Shown: piece after piece, positions 8,125-14,559 of the stretch
How positions within the stretch are numbered: position 1 is the first letter of the stretch
Layout: every line of letters begins with the position of its first letter
From: Lachnospiraceae bacterium
GTDB taxonomy: Bacteria; Bacillota_A; Clostridia; Lachnospirales; Lachnospiraceae
Direction: 5' to 3'
Assembly: GCA_009774465.1 (NCBI GenBank)
Contig: VSNT01000086.1
Location: 1-17,294, forward strand
Length of the DNA stretch: 17,294 bases
The notes under the pieces: model-generated
What the model saw: the letters and a program-made list of their open reading frames with translations, nothing else
The model's database searches: none
What the model was told of the DNA's origin: nothing
Position numbers and translations under genes: made by a program

Positions 8125-8667
8125 CTATTTATCAGCAAAAAATTCCTCCCGCCCACGATACTCACTTTTAATAATTTCAAACATTTCTTCGGGCGTTTCT
8201 TTACAGCCATTTTGCAACCATATTTTAATAATCCTATTTAATCCGCTTTTGAAAAATTCTATATGATACTCAATAAATCTATCTCCAAAATGTTTTTTCG
8301 CAAGGTTATAGTCATACTGCCAGATTTTGTATTCTTCATCATACCCCAATTTAAAGTAGGTGCGATAAAAGATTTGATTTTCTCTTATGTGCTGAAACAA
8401 TACTAAATAATTATTTGAGTTAAAACCTTCTGTTATCTCGTCTTTAAACAGTTCCGAAACTTCTGCTTCCAGTTTTTCCCTAATCGTGTCTGCTAATTCA
8501 AATATATCAACATAGTTTGCATAAAAAGTACTGCGGTTCAAATCTGCCTTTTTGCATATATCGGACACACTGATTTGGTTTAATTCCTTTGTTTGAAGAA
8601 ATTCTATCAAGACCTGTTCTATTTTCTGCATGGACTCCCGTTTTCGCTTATTATTTTTGGTGTTCAT
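8125..8667 (-). CDS. TetR/AcrR-family transcriptional regulator
   Basis: 180 residues. The N-terminal three-helix DNA-binding domain spans about residues 13-60 with the recognition region ISVSDICKKADLNRSTFYANY, typical of TetR proteins. The rest is an all-helical ligand and dimerisation domain ending in the PEEMFEIIKSEY helix. AAGGAG lies 6 bases before ATG 8667. It is divergent from the small membrane-protein operon starting at 8789, with interleaved promoters and a palindrome between them, so it probably represses that operon and itself. The inducer is unknown. Confidence 0.93.
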   Translation of the reverse strand: MNTKNNKRKRESMQKIEQVLIEFLQTKELNQISVSDICKKADLNRSTFYANYVDIFELADTIREKLEAEVSELFKDEITEGFNSNNYLVLFQHIRENQIFYRTYFKLGYDEEYKIWQYDYNLAKKHFGDRFIEYHIEFFKSGLNRIIKIWLQNGCKETPEEMFEIIKSEYRGREEFFADK

Positions 8668-8713
8668 TAAAATCTCCTTTATTCCAACACTTGTACATAT
8701 ATTGTTGATTGTT

Positions 8714-8763
8714 TTGGTCGAACAGACTTATTATACTATTCTTGTAATAAACAAACAATTGTT
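8714..8763. promoter_or_regulatory. Interleaved divergent promoters with AACAATTGTT palindrome
   Basis: Minus strand (TetR gene): -35 TTGTTT (8753-8758), 17-base spacer, -10 TATAAT (8730-8735). Plus strand (membrane operon): -35 TTGGTC (8714-8719), 17-base spacer, -10 TATTCT (8737-8742). The palindrome AACAATTGTT at 8754-8763 overlaps the TetR -35 and lies just past the predicted start of the plus transcript, so a bound repressor could block both. Operator assignment is inference. Confidence 0.6.
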
Positions 8764-8788
8764 GGTTTAAAAAAGGAGGCTGATTTTA

Positions 8789-8893
8789 ATGAATAAGCGA
8801 TATTTTATTGCAATTCTTGTAGGCGCAATGAGCAGTATATTGTTTGCTCTTGGAACAAATTTTTATTTAAAAAGGGGAGGTGATTTCCAGTGA
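8789..8893 (+). CDS. 34-residue membrane peptide, truncated duplicate of the next gene's N-terminus
   Basis: ATG 8789 has AAGGAGG 9 bases upstream and the frame ends at TGA 8891-8893, overlapping the GTG of the next gene. Residues 3-24 (KRYFIAILVGAMSSILFALG) align with the next protein's KSSFVAMLLGTISSVLFALG, including the Shine-Dalgarno region before it. It is thus a partial tandem duplication holding one membrane span. It may couple translation of the next gene or simply be a remnant. Confidence 0.65.
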   Translation: MNKRYFIAILVGAMSSILFALGTNFYLKRGGDFQ

Positions 8894-9261
8894 AAAAAAG
8901 CAGTTTTGTCGCAATGCTTTTGGGAACAATAAGCAGTGTCCTGTTTGCTCTCGGAATGTGCATGGCACTTATCCCGGAATGGGACGCATTTCAGCCGGGA
9001 ATTATATTCGGTTGTATAGGTCTTGTACTTGGGCTGATTACCATAGTCATATGGCGAAAAATGGAACACAAACAGCCTATTCAGATTTCCGGCAAAACCA
9101 TTCTTACAATTATTGTCGGTGTCATTGGTGCTTTGGCATTGGGCGTAGGAATGTGTTTTTGCATGGTATGGGGTAAAATGGTAATTGGCATTATCATCGG
9201 ATTGATTGGTATTGTTATCCTGCTCTCCTTAATTCCTTTAGTAAAAGGGATAAAAGATTGA
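8890..9261 (+). CDS. Small four-span membrane protein
   Basis: 123 residues starting at GTG 8890, preceded by GGGGAGGTG. Membrane spans lie at about residues 6-28, 36-54, 70-93 and 98-119, the last two rich in Gly and Ile. It overlaps the previous small peptide and, by four bases (TTGA), the following gene, so the operon is tightly coupled. It sits next to a divergent TetR regulator, a layout common for efflux or membrane-stress genes, but no transporter motif is visible and I do not recognise a named family. Confidence 0.8.
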   Translation: MKKSSFVAMLLGTISSVLFALGMCMALIPEWDAFQPGIIFGCIGLVLGLITIVIWRKMEHKQPIQISGKTILTIIVGVIGALALGVGMCFCMVWGKMVIGIIIGLIGIVILLSLIPLVKGIKD

Positions 9262-9944
9262 ACATAAAACAGCATATCATCAACAGAATTGAAAGAACAG
9301 AAGCAGGGAAACAGTTTATCACTGAACAGCGCTCACGGATTGTTTTATTTGCTGTATTTGGCTTTTCCCTAAATCTTCTGTATGCTTTCTATCATGCCGC
9401 ACTTGGCATAATCAATCAGTCCGTTTGGTTTATAACCATGTGTGCCTATTATATTGTTTTAAGTACCATGCGCCTGTCTGCTGTTTTATGTGAAAGAAAA
9501 AACAGAAGTACGCCCTCTAATGATATAGAATATTTTGTAATGAAATTATGCGGCGTACTGCTTATTCTGCTGAATTTTGTCTTAGCAGGTGCAATCTATA
9601 TCAGCCTGTCACAAAATATTGCTACAAAGTATGGGGAAATCATTATGATTACGATTGCCACCTATACGTTTTCTAAAATAACAATGGCTGTTATCAAAGC
9701 TGTTAAGCAGCGCAAAAATCCCTCTCCGCTACTTTCCGTAATCCGTAGTATCAGCTATGCAGAAGTAGCGGCTTCTGTCCTGACTTTACAGCGTTCCATG
9801 CTTGTTTCATTTGGTAAAATGAACGACACGGATATACACACAATGAATACATTGACTGGAAGTGCGGTTTGCTTATTCATACTGATACTTGGTATTTCAC
9901 TGATAATAAGAGGGACGAAAAGAAAGGAAAATAATTATGGCTAA
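9258..9944 (+). CDS. Polytopic membrane protein of unknown function
   Basis: 228 residues from TTG 9258, overlapping the previous stop in TTGA; the rare start fits translational coupling. Hydrophobic segments lie at about 27-49, 52-72, 93-116, 125-147 and 196-217, separated by basic loops (CERKNRST; VKQRKNPSP). No enzyme motif is seen. The gene overlaps the following small charged-protein gene by eight bases. It belongs to the TetR-linked operon; a shared membrane role with its neighbours is inferred from context only. Confidence 0.78.
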   Translation: MNIKQHIINRIERTEAGKQFITEQRSRIVLFAVFGFSLNLLYAFYHAALGIINQSVWFITMCAYYIVLSTMRLSAVLCERKNRSTPSNDIEYFVMKLCGVLLILLNFVLAGAIYISLSQNIATKYGEIIMITIATYTFSKITMAVIKAVKQRKNPSPLLSVIRSISYAEVAASVLTLQRSMLVSFGKMNDTDIHTMNTLTGSAVCLFILILGISLIIRGTKRKENNYG

Positions 9945-10170
9945 ATCTAAAATTGTAAAAGCAAACGAAAAAATCGCCGAAAAAGTTGTAGGTACATTTG
10001 AAAAGATTGAGGACACTGTTGTTGGCGGTTACAGCAAAATCGAGGACGCTTTTGTTGACCACTACCTTGCAAAAGACGGAGAAACCACGGCCGACGCAAA
10101 AGAACGGTTGAAAAAAGAGCAGGAAAAGCGGAACGAAGAAGCAAAACAAATTACGCAAAGCAACCGTTAA
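9937..10170 (+). CDS. Small charged protein with three 11-residue amphipathic repeats
   Basis: 77 residues, 31 of them Lys, Arg, Glu or Asp. Residues 11-43 are three consecutive 11-residue units: EKIAEKVVGTF, EKIEDTVVGGY, SKIEDAFVDHY. Such 11-mer periodicity forms long amphipathic helices that often lie on membranes. A Lys/Glu-rich helix follows (about 51-71). AGGAAAAT lies before ATG 9937, which overlaps the upstream membrane-protein gene by eight bases. Homologous small proteins occur widely in Firmicutes, but I know no proven function. A role at the membrane with the two upstream proteins is inference. Confidence 0.8.
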   Translation: MAKSKIVKANEKIAEKVVGTFEKIEDTVVGGYSKIEDAFVDHYLAKDGETTADAKERLKKEQEKRNEEAKQITQSNR

Positions 10171-10213
10171 AACTTAAATTACATTCCATTATGCGAGGTG
10201 GTATCGTGGGAAA

Positions 10214-10633
10214 ATGATACTGCTGACACTTAATCAACAAGAGGAAAAAGTGATTGATAAAATCATATCGGCAATCGCTGACTGTATACAGATTGAACCT
10301 ATGCAGGTTGCTCCTGTTTCCATTCTGTCATTTCCGGGACTTGAAATCAGACAGCACCAACGCCGGGTACTTCAAGGCGGGGAGGAAATCAACCTTACCC
10401 GTCTTGAATACAGCACCCTTGTACTCCTTGCTTCCAATCCCGACATTGTCCTTACACGGACACAGATATTTGAAGCTGTTTGGAACATGGACAGCGATAG
10501 CTGTCAGTCAAGCATTTCTACCGTGATTTGCAACCTACGGAAAAAGATAGAGCCGGACAGCAAGAACCCGACTTACATCAAAACCGTGTTAGGTGTCGGC
10601 TACAAATTTAATGTAAAAATTGCCGGGGAATGA
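10214..10633 (+). CDS. Orphan winged-helix (OmpR/PhoB-type) DNA-binding protein
   Basis: 139 residues. From about residue 45 the sequence matches the OmpR/PhoB effector domain: LEIRQHQRRVLQGGEEINLTRLEYSTLVLLASNPDIVLTR (shown in part), then IFEAVWN, the recognition helix SISTVICNLRKKIE and the wing TYIKTVLGVGYKF. The N-terminal 45 residues are too short for a receiver domain, so there is no phosphorylation site; it is either a natural stand-alone regulator, as found in conjugative elements, or a response regulator that lost its receiver. It follows the TetR-linked operon by 43 bases. GGTGG lies 13 bases upstream of ATG, a weak spacing. Confidence 0.85.
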   Translation: MILLTLNQQEEKVIDKIISAIADCIQIEPMQVAPVSILSFPGLEIRQHQRRVLQGGEEINLTRLEYSTLVLLASNPDIVLTRTQIFEAVWNMDSDSCQSSISTVICNLRKKIEPDSKNPTYIKTVLGVGYKFNVKIAGE

Positions 10634-10664
10634 CTCCTATTACTGTCAATCCCCGGTACTTTTT
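10623..10664. terminator. Bidirectional intrinsic terminator
   Basis: CCGGGGA/TCCCCGG plus TGAC/GTCA arms (10623-10634 and 10645-10656, one A-A mismatch) with a 10-base loop. CTTTTTAT follows on the plus strand and AATTTTTAC follows on the minus strand. It overlaps the end of the winged-helix gene and serves the converging 10663-10977 gene as well. Confidence 0.8.
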
Positions 10665-10977
10665 ATCTCTCTAACGCTTTCTCTAACTGCTGTTTCTGTC
10701 CTTTCAAATCGTTCTGTTTTTCATAAAGATTGTTCCGCTCCTTGCAGAGTTGTTTCATGCGCTCCAACTGCGCCCGCACTCCCTCCCGGCAATCCGGCTC
10801 AATCTTCTTATATTCCCCGGTTAGATTGCGGATTGTATTGTTGTTTTCCTTTATCTGCTCCGACAGGCATACCCAGTCTATCAAATTTTGCACTTCTTTA
10901 TCCGTTTCGTAAAGGGCTGTTTCTGTCACGATTTTAGCACACAGACGTATCATTACTTTCTTCTCCATATCCGTCAT
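10663..10977 (-). CDS. Coiled-coil protein of a mobilisable element
   Basis: 104 residues, strongly helical and rich in Glu, Lys and Gln. The first 40 residues are a compact helical region (MTDMEKKVMIRLCAKIVTE) and residues 45-104 form heptad-like coils ending in KGQKQQLEKALER. AGGAT precedes ATG 10977. It starts 20 bases after the stop of the relaxase remnant, and such genes commonly follow relaxases in Firmicutes mobilisable elements, so it is probably a mobilisation accessory protein. It appears intact although its relaxase partner is broken. Confidence 0.65.
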   Translation of the reverse strand: MTDMEKKVMIRLCAKIVTETALYETDKEVQNLIDWVCLSEQIKENNNTIRNLTGEYKKIEPDCREGVRAQLERMKQLCKERNNLYEKQNDLKGQKQQLEKALER

Positions 10978-10996
10978 ATCCTATCAATCCCCTTTC

Positions 10997-11364
10997 CTAT
11001 CGGCTCATTTCAAAGGCACGTTTCGGGCGTTTCTTTGCCCTTTCTGCCTGCTCTAATGCCTTTGACTGTTCCACTCGACTGCACCTGTTCCCTGCCTAAA
11101 TGACGCTCCAAACGCTCCATATCAGACGCTTTTTCCTGCAATCGATCTATGGAGTTGCTCTGCTCCATGACCTTATCCGTCAAGTGGCTAATTTGTACTT
11201 GTTGCCCTTCCACTTTGGCGGTCAGCTTCCTGCCGGATTGTTTCACCCTCTTTCCATATCTGTTCTGTTTCCTGTTCTGCCGCTATCTGCTGATGAAGAA
11301 TATCGGATAATTCCTCTTTACTGCCGGAGATTGCCTGTTCCAGTTTGGCAACTTCTTTCTGCCG
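10997..11364 (-). pseudogene. Relaxase C-terminal remnant with two frameshifts
   Basis: Three frames must be joined to read one coiled-coil tail. The first frame gives RQKEVAKLEQAISGSKEEL to KEGETIRQEADR (11364 to about 11225). The second gives LTAKVEGQQVQISHLTDKV to LERHLGREQVQSS (to about 11070). The third gives EQSKALEQAERAKKRPKR-AFEMSR, ending at TAG 10997. This coil and basic end resemble the tails of Pre/Mob-type relaxases, which nick DNA at the origin of transfer. The N-terminal catalytic domain is missing: the frame is cut at a TAG at 11365-11367, next to the end of an unrelated gene. The element is therefore no longer self-mobilising. Confidence 0.7.
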
Positions 11365-11371
11365 CTACCTA

Positions 11372-11656
11372 CTAGTTACGTTCCGCTTCGCACCTTGTGC
11401 CACCTTTAAAACTGAGTTCTGCAAGTGCCTTTTTTAATGACACCCTTGTTTCAAGCCCCCGCTTGCTTCTAGTCGTATAAGGTATAAAATCTATATACAG
11501 ATATGGCGCGGCTTCGTCCATGCCGTAGAATTTTTCTTCATAATATTTTCTGCTGACAAGTCCTGCGATTGTGATAAAACCTTTTTCTTCCAGTTCCTCA
11601 TTCACCTGTCGTACTAATTTGTAAGCAAATGATTTGAGAACCCCCAACTTCTGCAT
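11372..11656 (-). CDS. Excisionase-like helix-turn-helix protein, probably 5'-truncated
   Basis: 94 residues. The first 45 (LGVLKSFAYKLVRQVNEELEEKGF, then ITIAGLVSRKYYEEKFYGM, given in parts) match the small winged-helix excisionase/regulator proteins of Firmicutes integrative elements, which bind DNA ends to control excision or transcription. The open frame extends eight codons upstream of ATG 11656 without another ATG and there is no good ribosome site, so the normal start appears lost. The C-terminal half (IDFIPYTTRSKRGLETRVS...) is not one I recognise. The stop lies beside the relaxase breakpoint, so this end may be a deletion junction. Confidence 0.55.
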   Translation of the reverse strand: MQKLGVLKSFAYKLVRQVNEELEEKGFITIAGLVSRKYYEEKFYGMDEAAPYLYIDFIPYTTRSKRGLETRVSLKKALAELSFKGGTRCEAERN

Positions 11657-11672
11657 TTCTGATAGGTTTTTG

Positions 11673-11701
11673 TTGTCGTATCATTTAAAATGTACTAAAA
11701 T
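11673..11701 (+). promoter_or_regulatory. Sigma-A-type promoter of the GNAT gene
   Basis: -35 TTGTCG (11673-11678), 17-base spacer, -10 TAAAAT (11696-11701), 40 bases before the acetyltransferase start. Confidence 0.65.
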
Positions 11702-11740
11702 ATAATAAACAAAATAATCGAACTTTTGAAAGGAAATTAC

Positions 11741-12319
11741 ATGGACATAAATATCAGACAAGCTACCGAAGATGATAGAAGTGATATTGCTTTGTGTATC
11801 GCAGAGGGATTTAAAAAAGACTTTGATGTATTATGCAAAAATACACATACCGTAGCCACCGCAATCAGTACAGGCATACAGATTTCAAAGTTTTATGTGA
11901 CAGAATCCGAAAATGAAATAATCGGTGTCATGGCTATATCTGATTGCAATGGCCGTGCCGTAGCAACAGACATAGCTTCTTATAAAAAAAATTTTGGATT
12001 TATCAAAGGGAACATTGCAAATTTAGTGTTAAAAGAAGAATTTGAATCACCATTAGACTATCCGCCAACCACAGGCTATATTGAATTTGTCGCTGTCCGA
12101 AATACATACCAAAGAAAAGGAATTGCTACAACTATTTTGAAAGAAAGTATTATACAGAGTTCCTATGGAGATTATGTACTTGATGTTACTGATGTCAACA
12201 CTGCCGCTATCCGCTGTTATTCTGCATTAGGATTCAAGGAATTTAAAAGAATAAAAGAAAAGCACAGTAAACAAAAAGGATTTTCGGCAAAAATATACAT
12301 GAGATATCAAAAGAAATGA
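11741..12319 (+). CDS. GNAT-family N-acetyltransferase
   Basis: 192 residues from ATG 11741 (AAAGGA 7 bases upstream; the in-frame TTG at 11726 lacks a site). The GNAT fold is visible: beta-alpha start INIRQATEDDRSDIALCIAEGF, then the acetyl-CoA loop in TGYIEFVAVRNTYQRKGIAT (Q/RxxGxA at about 130-136), and VLDVTDVNTAAIRCYSALGFKEF, the typical C-terminal N-x-x-A-x-x-x-Y-x-x-x-G-F helix. It transfers an acetyl group from acetyl-CoA to an unknown amine. Between mobile-element relics it may be cargo. Confidence 0.92.
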   Translation: MDINIRQATEDDRSDIALCIAEGFKKDFDVLCKNTHTVATAISTGIQISKFYVTESENEIIGVMAISDCNGRAVATDIASYKKNFGFIKGNIANLVLKEEFESPLDYPPTTGYIEFVAVRNTYQRKGIATTILKESIIQSSYGDYVLDVTDVNTAAIRCYSALGFKEFKRIKEKHSKQKGFSAKIYMRYQKK

Positions 12320-12358
12320 TTTCCTTAAATATATGATTTCAGAAAGGACAGAATTAAC

Positions 12359-12787
12359 ATGGTATTGTGAGAAAGAATAAATAGAATACGCACGTTCCGG
12401 GGTTTGACACAGCGTGAACTAGGCTTGAAATTGGGATATGAGGAACGCAATGCTGATGTTCGTATCGCACAGGATGAATCCGGCTACCGTGTTCCTAAAA
12501 ACAACACTTTAATGGAAATGGCAAAAATACTGAACGTCAATTATATTCATTTTATTGATGTTACCCCCAGTTGCGCCGAAGATATTATGCTCACATTCCT
12601 TTGGCTTGACGAGGACGACCGCAGTACAATCCATTTATTTCAGCTTGTACGCAATCCCGGCAAATGCAACGCCTCTGATGATAAATCGGTACGTTACTAT
12701 GACAATGACGACTGGCCTGCTACGAGTAGTAGTGTTGATGAAAAAGGTAATGATAAAAAAATAATAGTTATCAATGGAGAAAATCGC
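12359..12787 (+). pseudogene. HTH regulator of a mobile element, stop at codon 4 and lost C-terminus
   Basis: AAAGGA precedes ATG 12359, but the frame reads Met-Val-Leu-stop (TGA 12368-12370) and then continues in frame as ERINRIRTFRGLTQRELG, an XRE-type helix-turn-helix (the second helix region is LGYEERNADVRIAQDESGYR). A single CGA to TGA change explains the stop. Downstream, NVNYIHFID and MLTFLWLDEDD to LVRNPGKCNASDD up to DDWPA (12721) match the element-encoded HTH proteins I know of this type, which continue with about 40-50 further residues; here the sequence changes to unrelated codons. The frame stays open into the next gene, giving an apparent 368-residue fusion from TTG 12404 that is probably not made. 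Confidence 0.7.
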
Positions 12788-13510
12788 ATGGAAATTCTTG
12801 AAATTATAGAAAAAACAGCGCGTTTCGTTGCAACGCATCTTAAATCAGAATATATTGCACTTTTTTCTGTACTAGTTACTATTCTAAATAGGCAGTCTGA
12901 ATTAAAGTTCAAAAAATATGAAAGCAAACGAACTGAATATGCAAAACTTATTACTTTTCTAAGTATTGCATATACGAGTCCTCAAAAATTGCAACCCAAT
13001 AAAGACGGAAAACTAAGTCAAGAAATACAAATAGAGTTCTATGATGTTGGTGCTTCCTTGATGTTATATGCTTCAAAAAAACTTTATAAAGAATATCTAT
13101 TTTTCAGAGACTTTTCCAGCAATGAACATATTAAACTAAGTAAATATTATAACCAAGAAATGGTAATTTATATCATTGCCAATATTATGAAACAAATACG
13201 AAAAGAAGTCGGATTGTCAATTTTCAATCAAATTACCGCAAATGAATCTCTCGGATTTTTTGTAAATAATTTTGCAACAAATCCAGTGCAAAAGAACAAA
13301 ACCCATCTAATGAATTATAAACTAAATATGCTAAAAATAGAATTGTTTTGTATGAACCGTGCTCATGGCGTTTTTATAAATTGGTTCTTCTATAAATTCA
13401 TTAAACCTATTGGTGGAATTATATGCTGTATAATCAAATACTTTATTTTTCTTCCACCAATACATTTACTCGAAAAGATACGCAAAAAGATAGACAATAC
13501 CATCCAGTAA
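12788..13510 (+). CDS. Membrane-associated protein of unknown function
   Basis: 240 residues from ATG 12788, with ATGGAG 8-12 bases upstream; it is in frame with the HTH remnant, but the codons before it do not continue that family. A short hydrophobic segment lies at about residues 21-36 (EYIALFSVLVTILNR), then a basic helix (SELKFKKYESKRTEYAKL), a helical middle with YNQEMVIYIIANIMKQIRKE, and a strongly hydrophobic C-terminal region (INWFFYKFI to CCIIKYFIFLPPIHLL) with a basic end. The last 15 codons overlap the Hol_Tox toxin on the opposite strand. I do not recognise the family. Its place among toxin-antitoxin modules and relics suggests cargo, possibly defensive; that is inference. Confidence 0.65.
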   Translation: MEILEIIEKTARFVATHLKSEYIALFSVLVTILNRQSELKFKKYESKRTEYAKLITFLSIAYTSPQKLQPNKDGKLSQEIQIEFYDVGASLMLYASKKLYKEYLFFRDFSSNEHIKLSKYYNQEMVIYIIANIMKQIRKEVGLSIFNQITANESLGFFVNNFATNPVQKNKTHLMNYKLNMLKIELFCMNRAHGVFINWFFYKFIKPIGGIICCIIKYFIFLPPIHLLEKIRKKIDNTIQ

Positions 13511-13555
13511 TGCTAATATTCCAATGAAAATCGATATAATTTCAAAAGCTGTCAT
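13466..13555 (-). CDS. Hol_Tox-type hydrophobic mini-toxin (type I toxin), C-terminus replaced
   Basis: 29 residues, too short for usual gene calling. ATG 13555 is preceded by GGGAGGTGGCGCCG, and the peptide begins MTAFEIISIFIGILALL, the signature start of putative holin-like toxins that form a single membrane span. Intact relatives continue with a second hydrophobic stretch ending in a short basic tail (LTFLDKR type). Here, after LALL, the sequence becomes DGIVYLFAYLFE and stops, so a deletion or insertion about base 13506 replaced the C-terminus. The long leader (13556 to about 13660) matches the conserved, structured untranslated region I associate with these genes. It may be inactive; the antisense RNA antitoxin, usually encoded over the 3' end, is probably lost. 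Confidence 0.65.
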   Translation of the reverse strand: MTAFEIISIFIGILALLDGIVYLFAYLFE

Positions 13556-13697
13556 CGGCGCCACCTCCCTTCCAACGTACTATGTACGTTTTGTATTACC
13601 GGCACGCCGATTTTCATAAACTCGGGAGGCTACCACCCTGTCATGGGTACTTTCCTTAGTCGATATTGTAACATATAAAACATGCTATATGTAACAC
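13556..13697 (-). promoter_or_regulatory. Structured toxin leader with promoter-proximal dyad
   Basis: A -10 TACAAT (13665-13670) lies within an imperfect dyad, TGTAACATATA (13667-13677) and TATATGTAACA (13686-13696). The leader has a 7-bp hairpin AACGTAC/GTACGTT (13574-13580/13584-13590). A segment of the leader (13605-13611) is the exact complement of the start-codon region (13554-13560), and 13608-13617 complements codons 8-11 (13524-13533). This matches the self-sequestering mRNAs of type I toxins. Confidence 0.55.
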
Positions 13698-13732
13698 CGA
13701 ATCACCCTGCCCACAGCTTATTCTAAGCTAAC

Positions 13733-14503
13733 TTAAAGTTTTCTTGCCTTAATACAGAACGAAATAGGCAGCATTTTAACTTTCTTTGTTTTAGAATCAA
13801 CATCTCCTGTGGCATTTAATGATTTATTATCTGACTCTTCCACTAACTGCTCTACTAAAAATCCTGCTTTTGCCAATGCATTAATATATGTTGACATCTT
13901 TCTGTTGCATAAAATAATTTCACTATCATGCACAGGCATTTTGAAGTATGATTCGTCATAGTAGCTCTTCATCATTACCAACTTTTCATCTTCAAAAACA
14001 TCTTTACGTTCATCACATGACCATGCTACACAATAATTCAATGTATGATGCCAACTAAATATAAAAATGCCATCCTTCTTCAAGTAAGAAGCAATCTTAT
14101 CAAATGTTCCCTGTAAATCGGTTGTCCAGCCAATGCCGTAAATGGAATATACATAATCAAAATACCCTTTAGGCACTTCAAGTTCATCCTCCATCTTTGA
14201 ACACAATAACCTTGCCGAATATCCACTGTCACTTAAAAGTTTTGCTGCATTATCAAGCTGCTTTTGGGACAGATCAACTCCCCATAACTCCCCTGCGCCT
14301 TTTTCAGCATTATATTTCAATGAATGCCCGCTACCACAGCATATCTCCAGCATTTTCTTCCCCGTAACATCATTGAATAAATGTAAGTCATCTTCTGTTG
14401 GAAATCGTACCCCATATGTCGGGAGTGACGTTGTTCCAAACCACAAATCAGCATGGTCATTCCAATATGTTTTATTACTCTCAATTATCTCATCACATTT
14501 CAT
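13733..14503 (-). CDS. Class I SAM-dependent methyltransferase
   Basis: 256 residues. Motif I is LEICCGSGHSLKY (about residues 52-64), followed by the acidic end of strand 2 in LWGVDLS and a post-motif region FDYVYSIYGIGWTTDL (motif II/III). FIFSWHHTLNY closes the Rossmann core. The first 45 residues (NKTYWNDHADLWFG) are the usual N-terminal cap of small-molecule methyltransferases. There is no NPPY/DPPY or PC motif, so it is not a DNA methyltransferase partner for the HNH enzyme. AGGAGG precedes ATG 14503, and a promoter (TTGGCT, 16 bases, TATAAA) lies at 14532-14559. A 6-bp hairpin at 13715-13729 lies just after the gene. Substrate unknown. Confidence 0.9.
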   Translation of the reverse strand: MKCDEIIESNKTYWNDHADLWFGTTSLPTYGVRFPTEDDLHLFNDVTGKKMLEICCGSGHSLKYNAEKGAGELWGVDLSQKQLDNAAKLLSDSGYSARLLCSKMEDELEVPKGYFDYVYSIYGIGWTTDLQGTFDKIASYLKKDGIFIFSWHHTLNYCVAWSCDERKDVFEDEKLVMMKSYYDESYFKMPVHDSEIILCNRKMSTYINALAKAGFLVEQLVEESDNKSLNATGDVDSKTKKVKMLPISFCIKARKL

Positions 14504-14531
14504 ATATTCCTCCTAAACAATTGTCACTCTT

Positions 14532-14559
14532 TTTATAAATAAAACCATTTTAGAGCCAA
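14532..14559 (-). promoter_or_regulatory. Promoter of the methyltransferase gene, inside repeat copy B
   Basis: -35 TTGGCT (14554-14559), 16-base spacer, -10 TATAAA (14532-14537). The -35 lies within the repeated segment shared with 7841-7880; copy A has T at one position of this hexamer (TTGGAT). Confidence 0.5.

Noticed and set aside
12404..13510. Single 368-residue protein starting at TTG 12404
   Set aside because: TTG 12404 lies inside an HTH domain whose true start is ATG 12359; there is no ribosome site there, and a good site and ATG at 12788 start the second part.
13733..14503. DNA methyltransferase partner for the HNH nuclease
   Set aside because: No DPPY/NPPY or PC motif and no target-recognition domain; it resembles small-molecule methyltransferases and lies 6 kb away.
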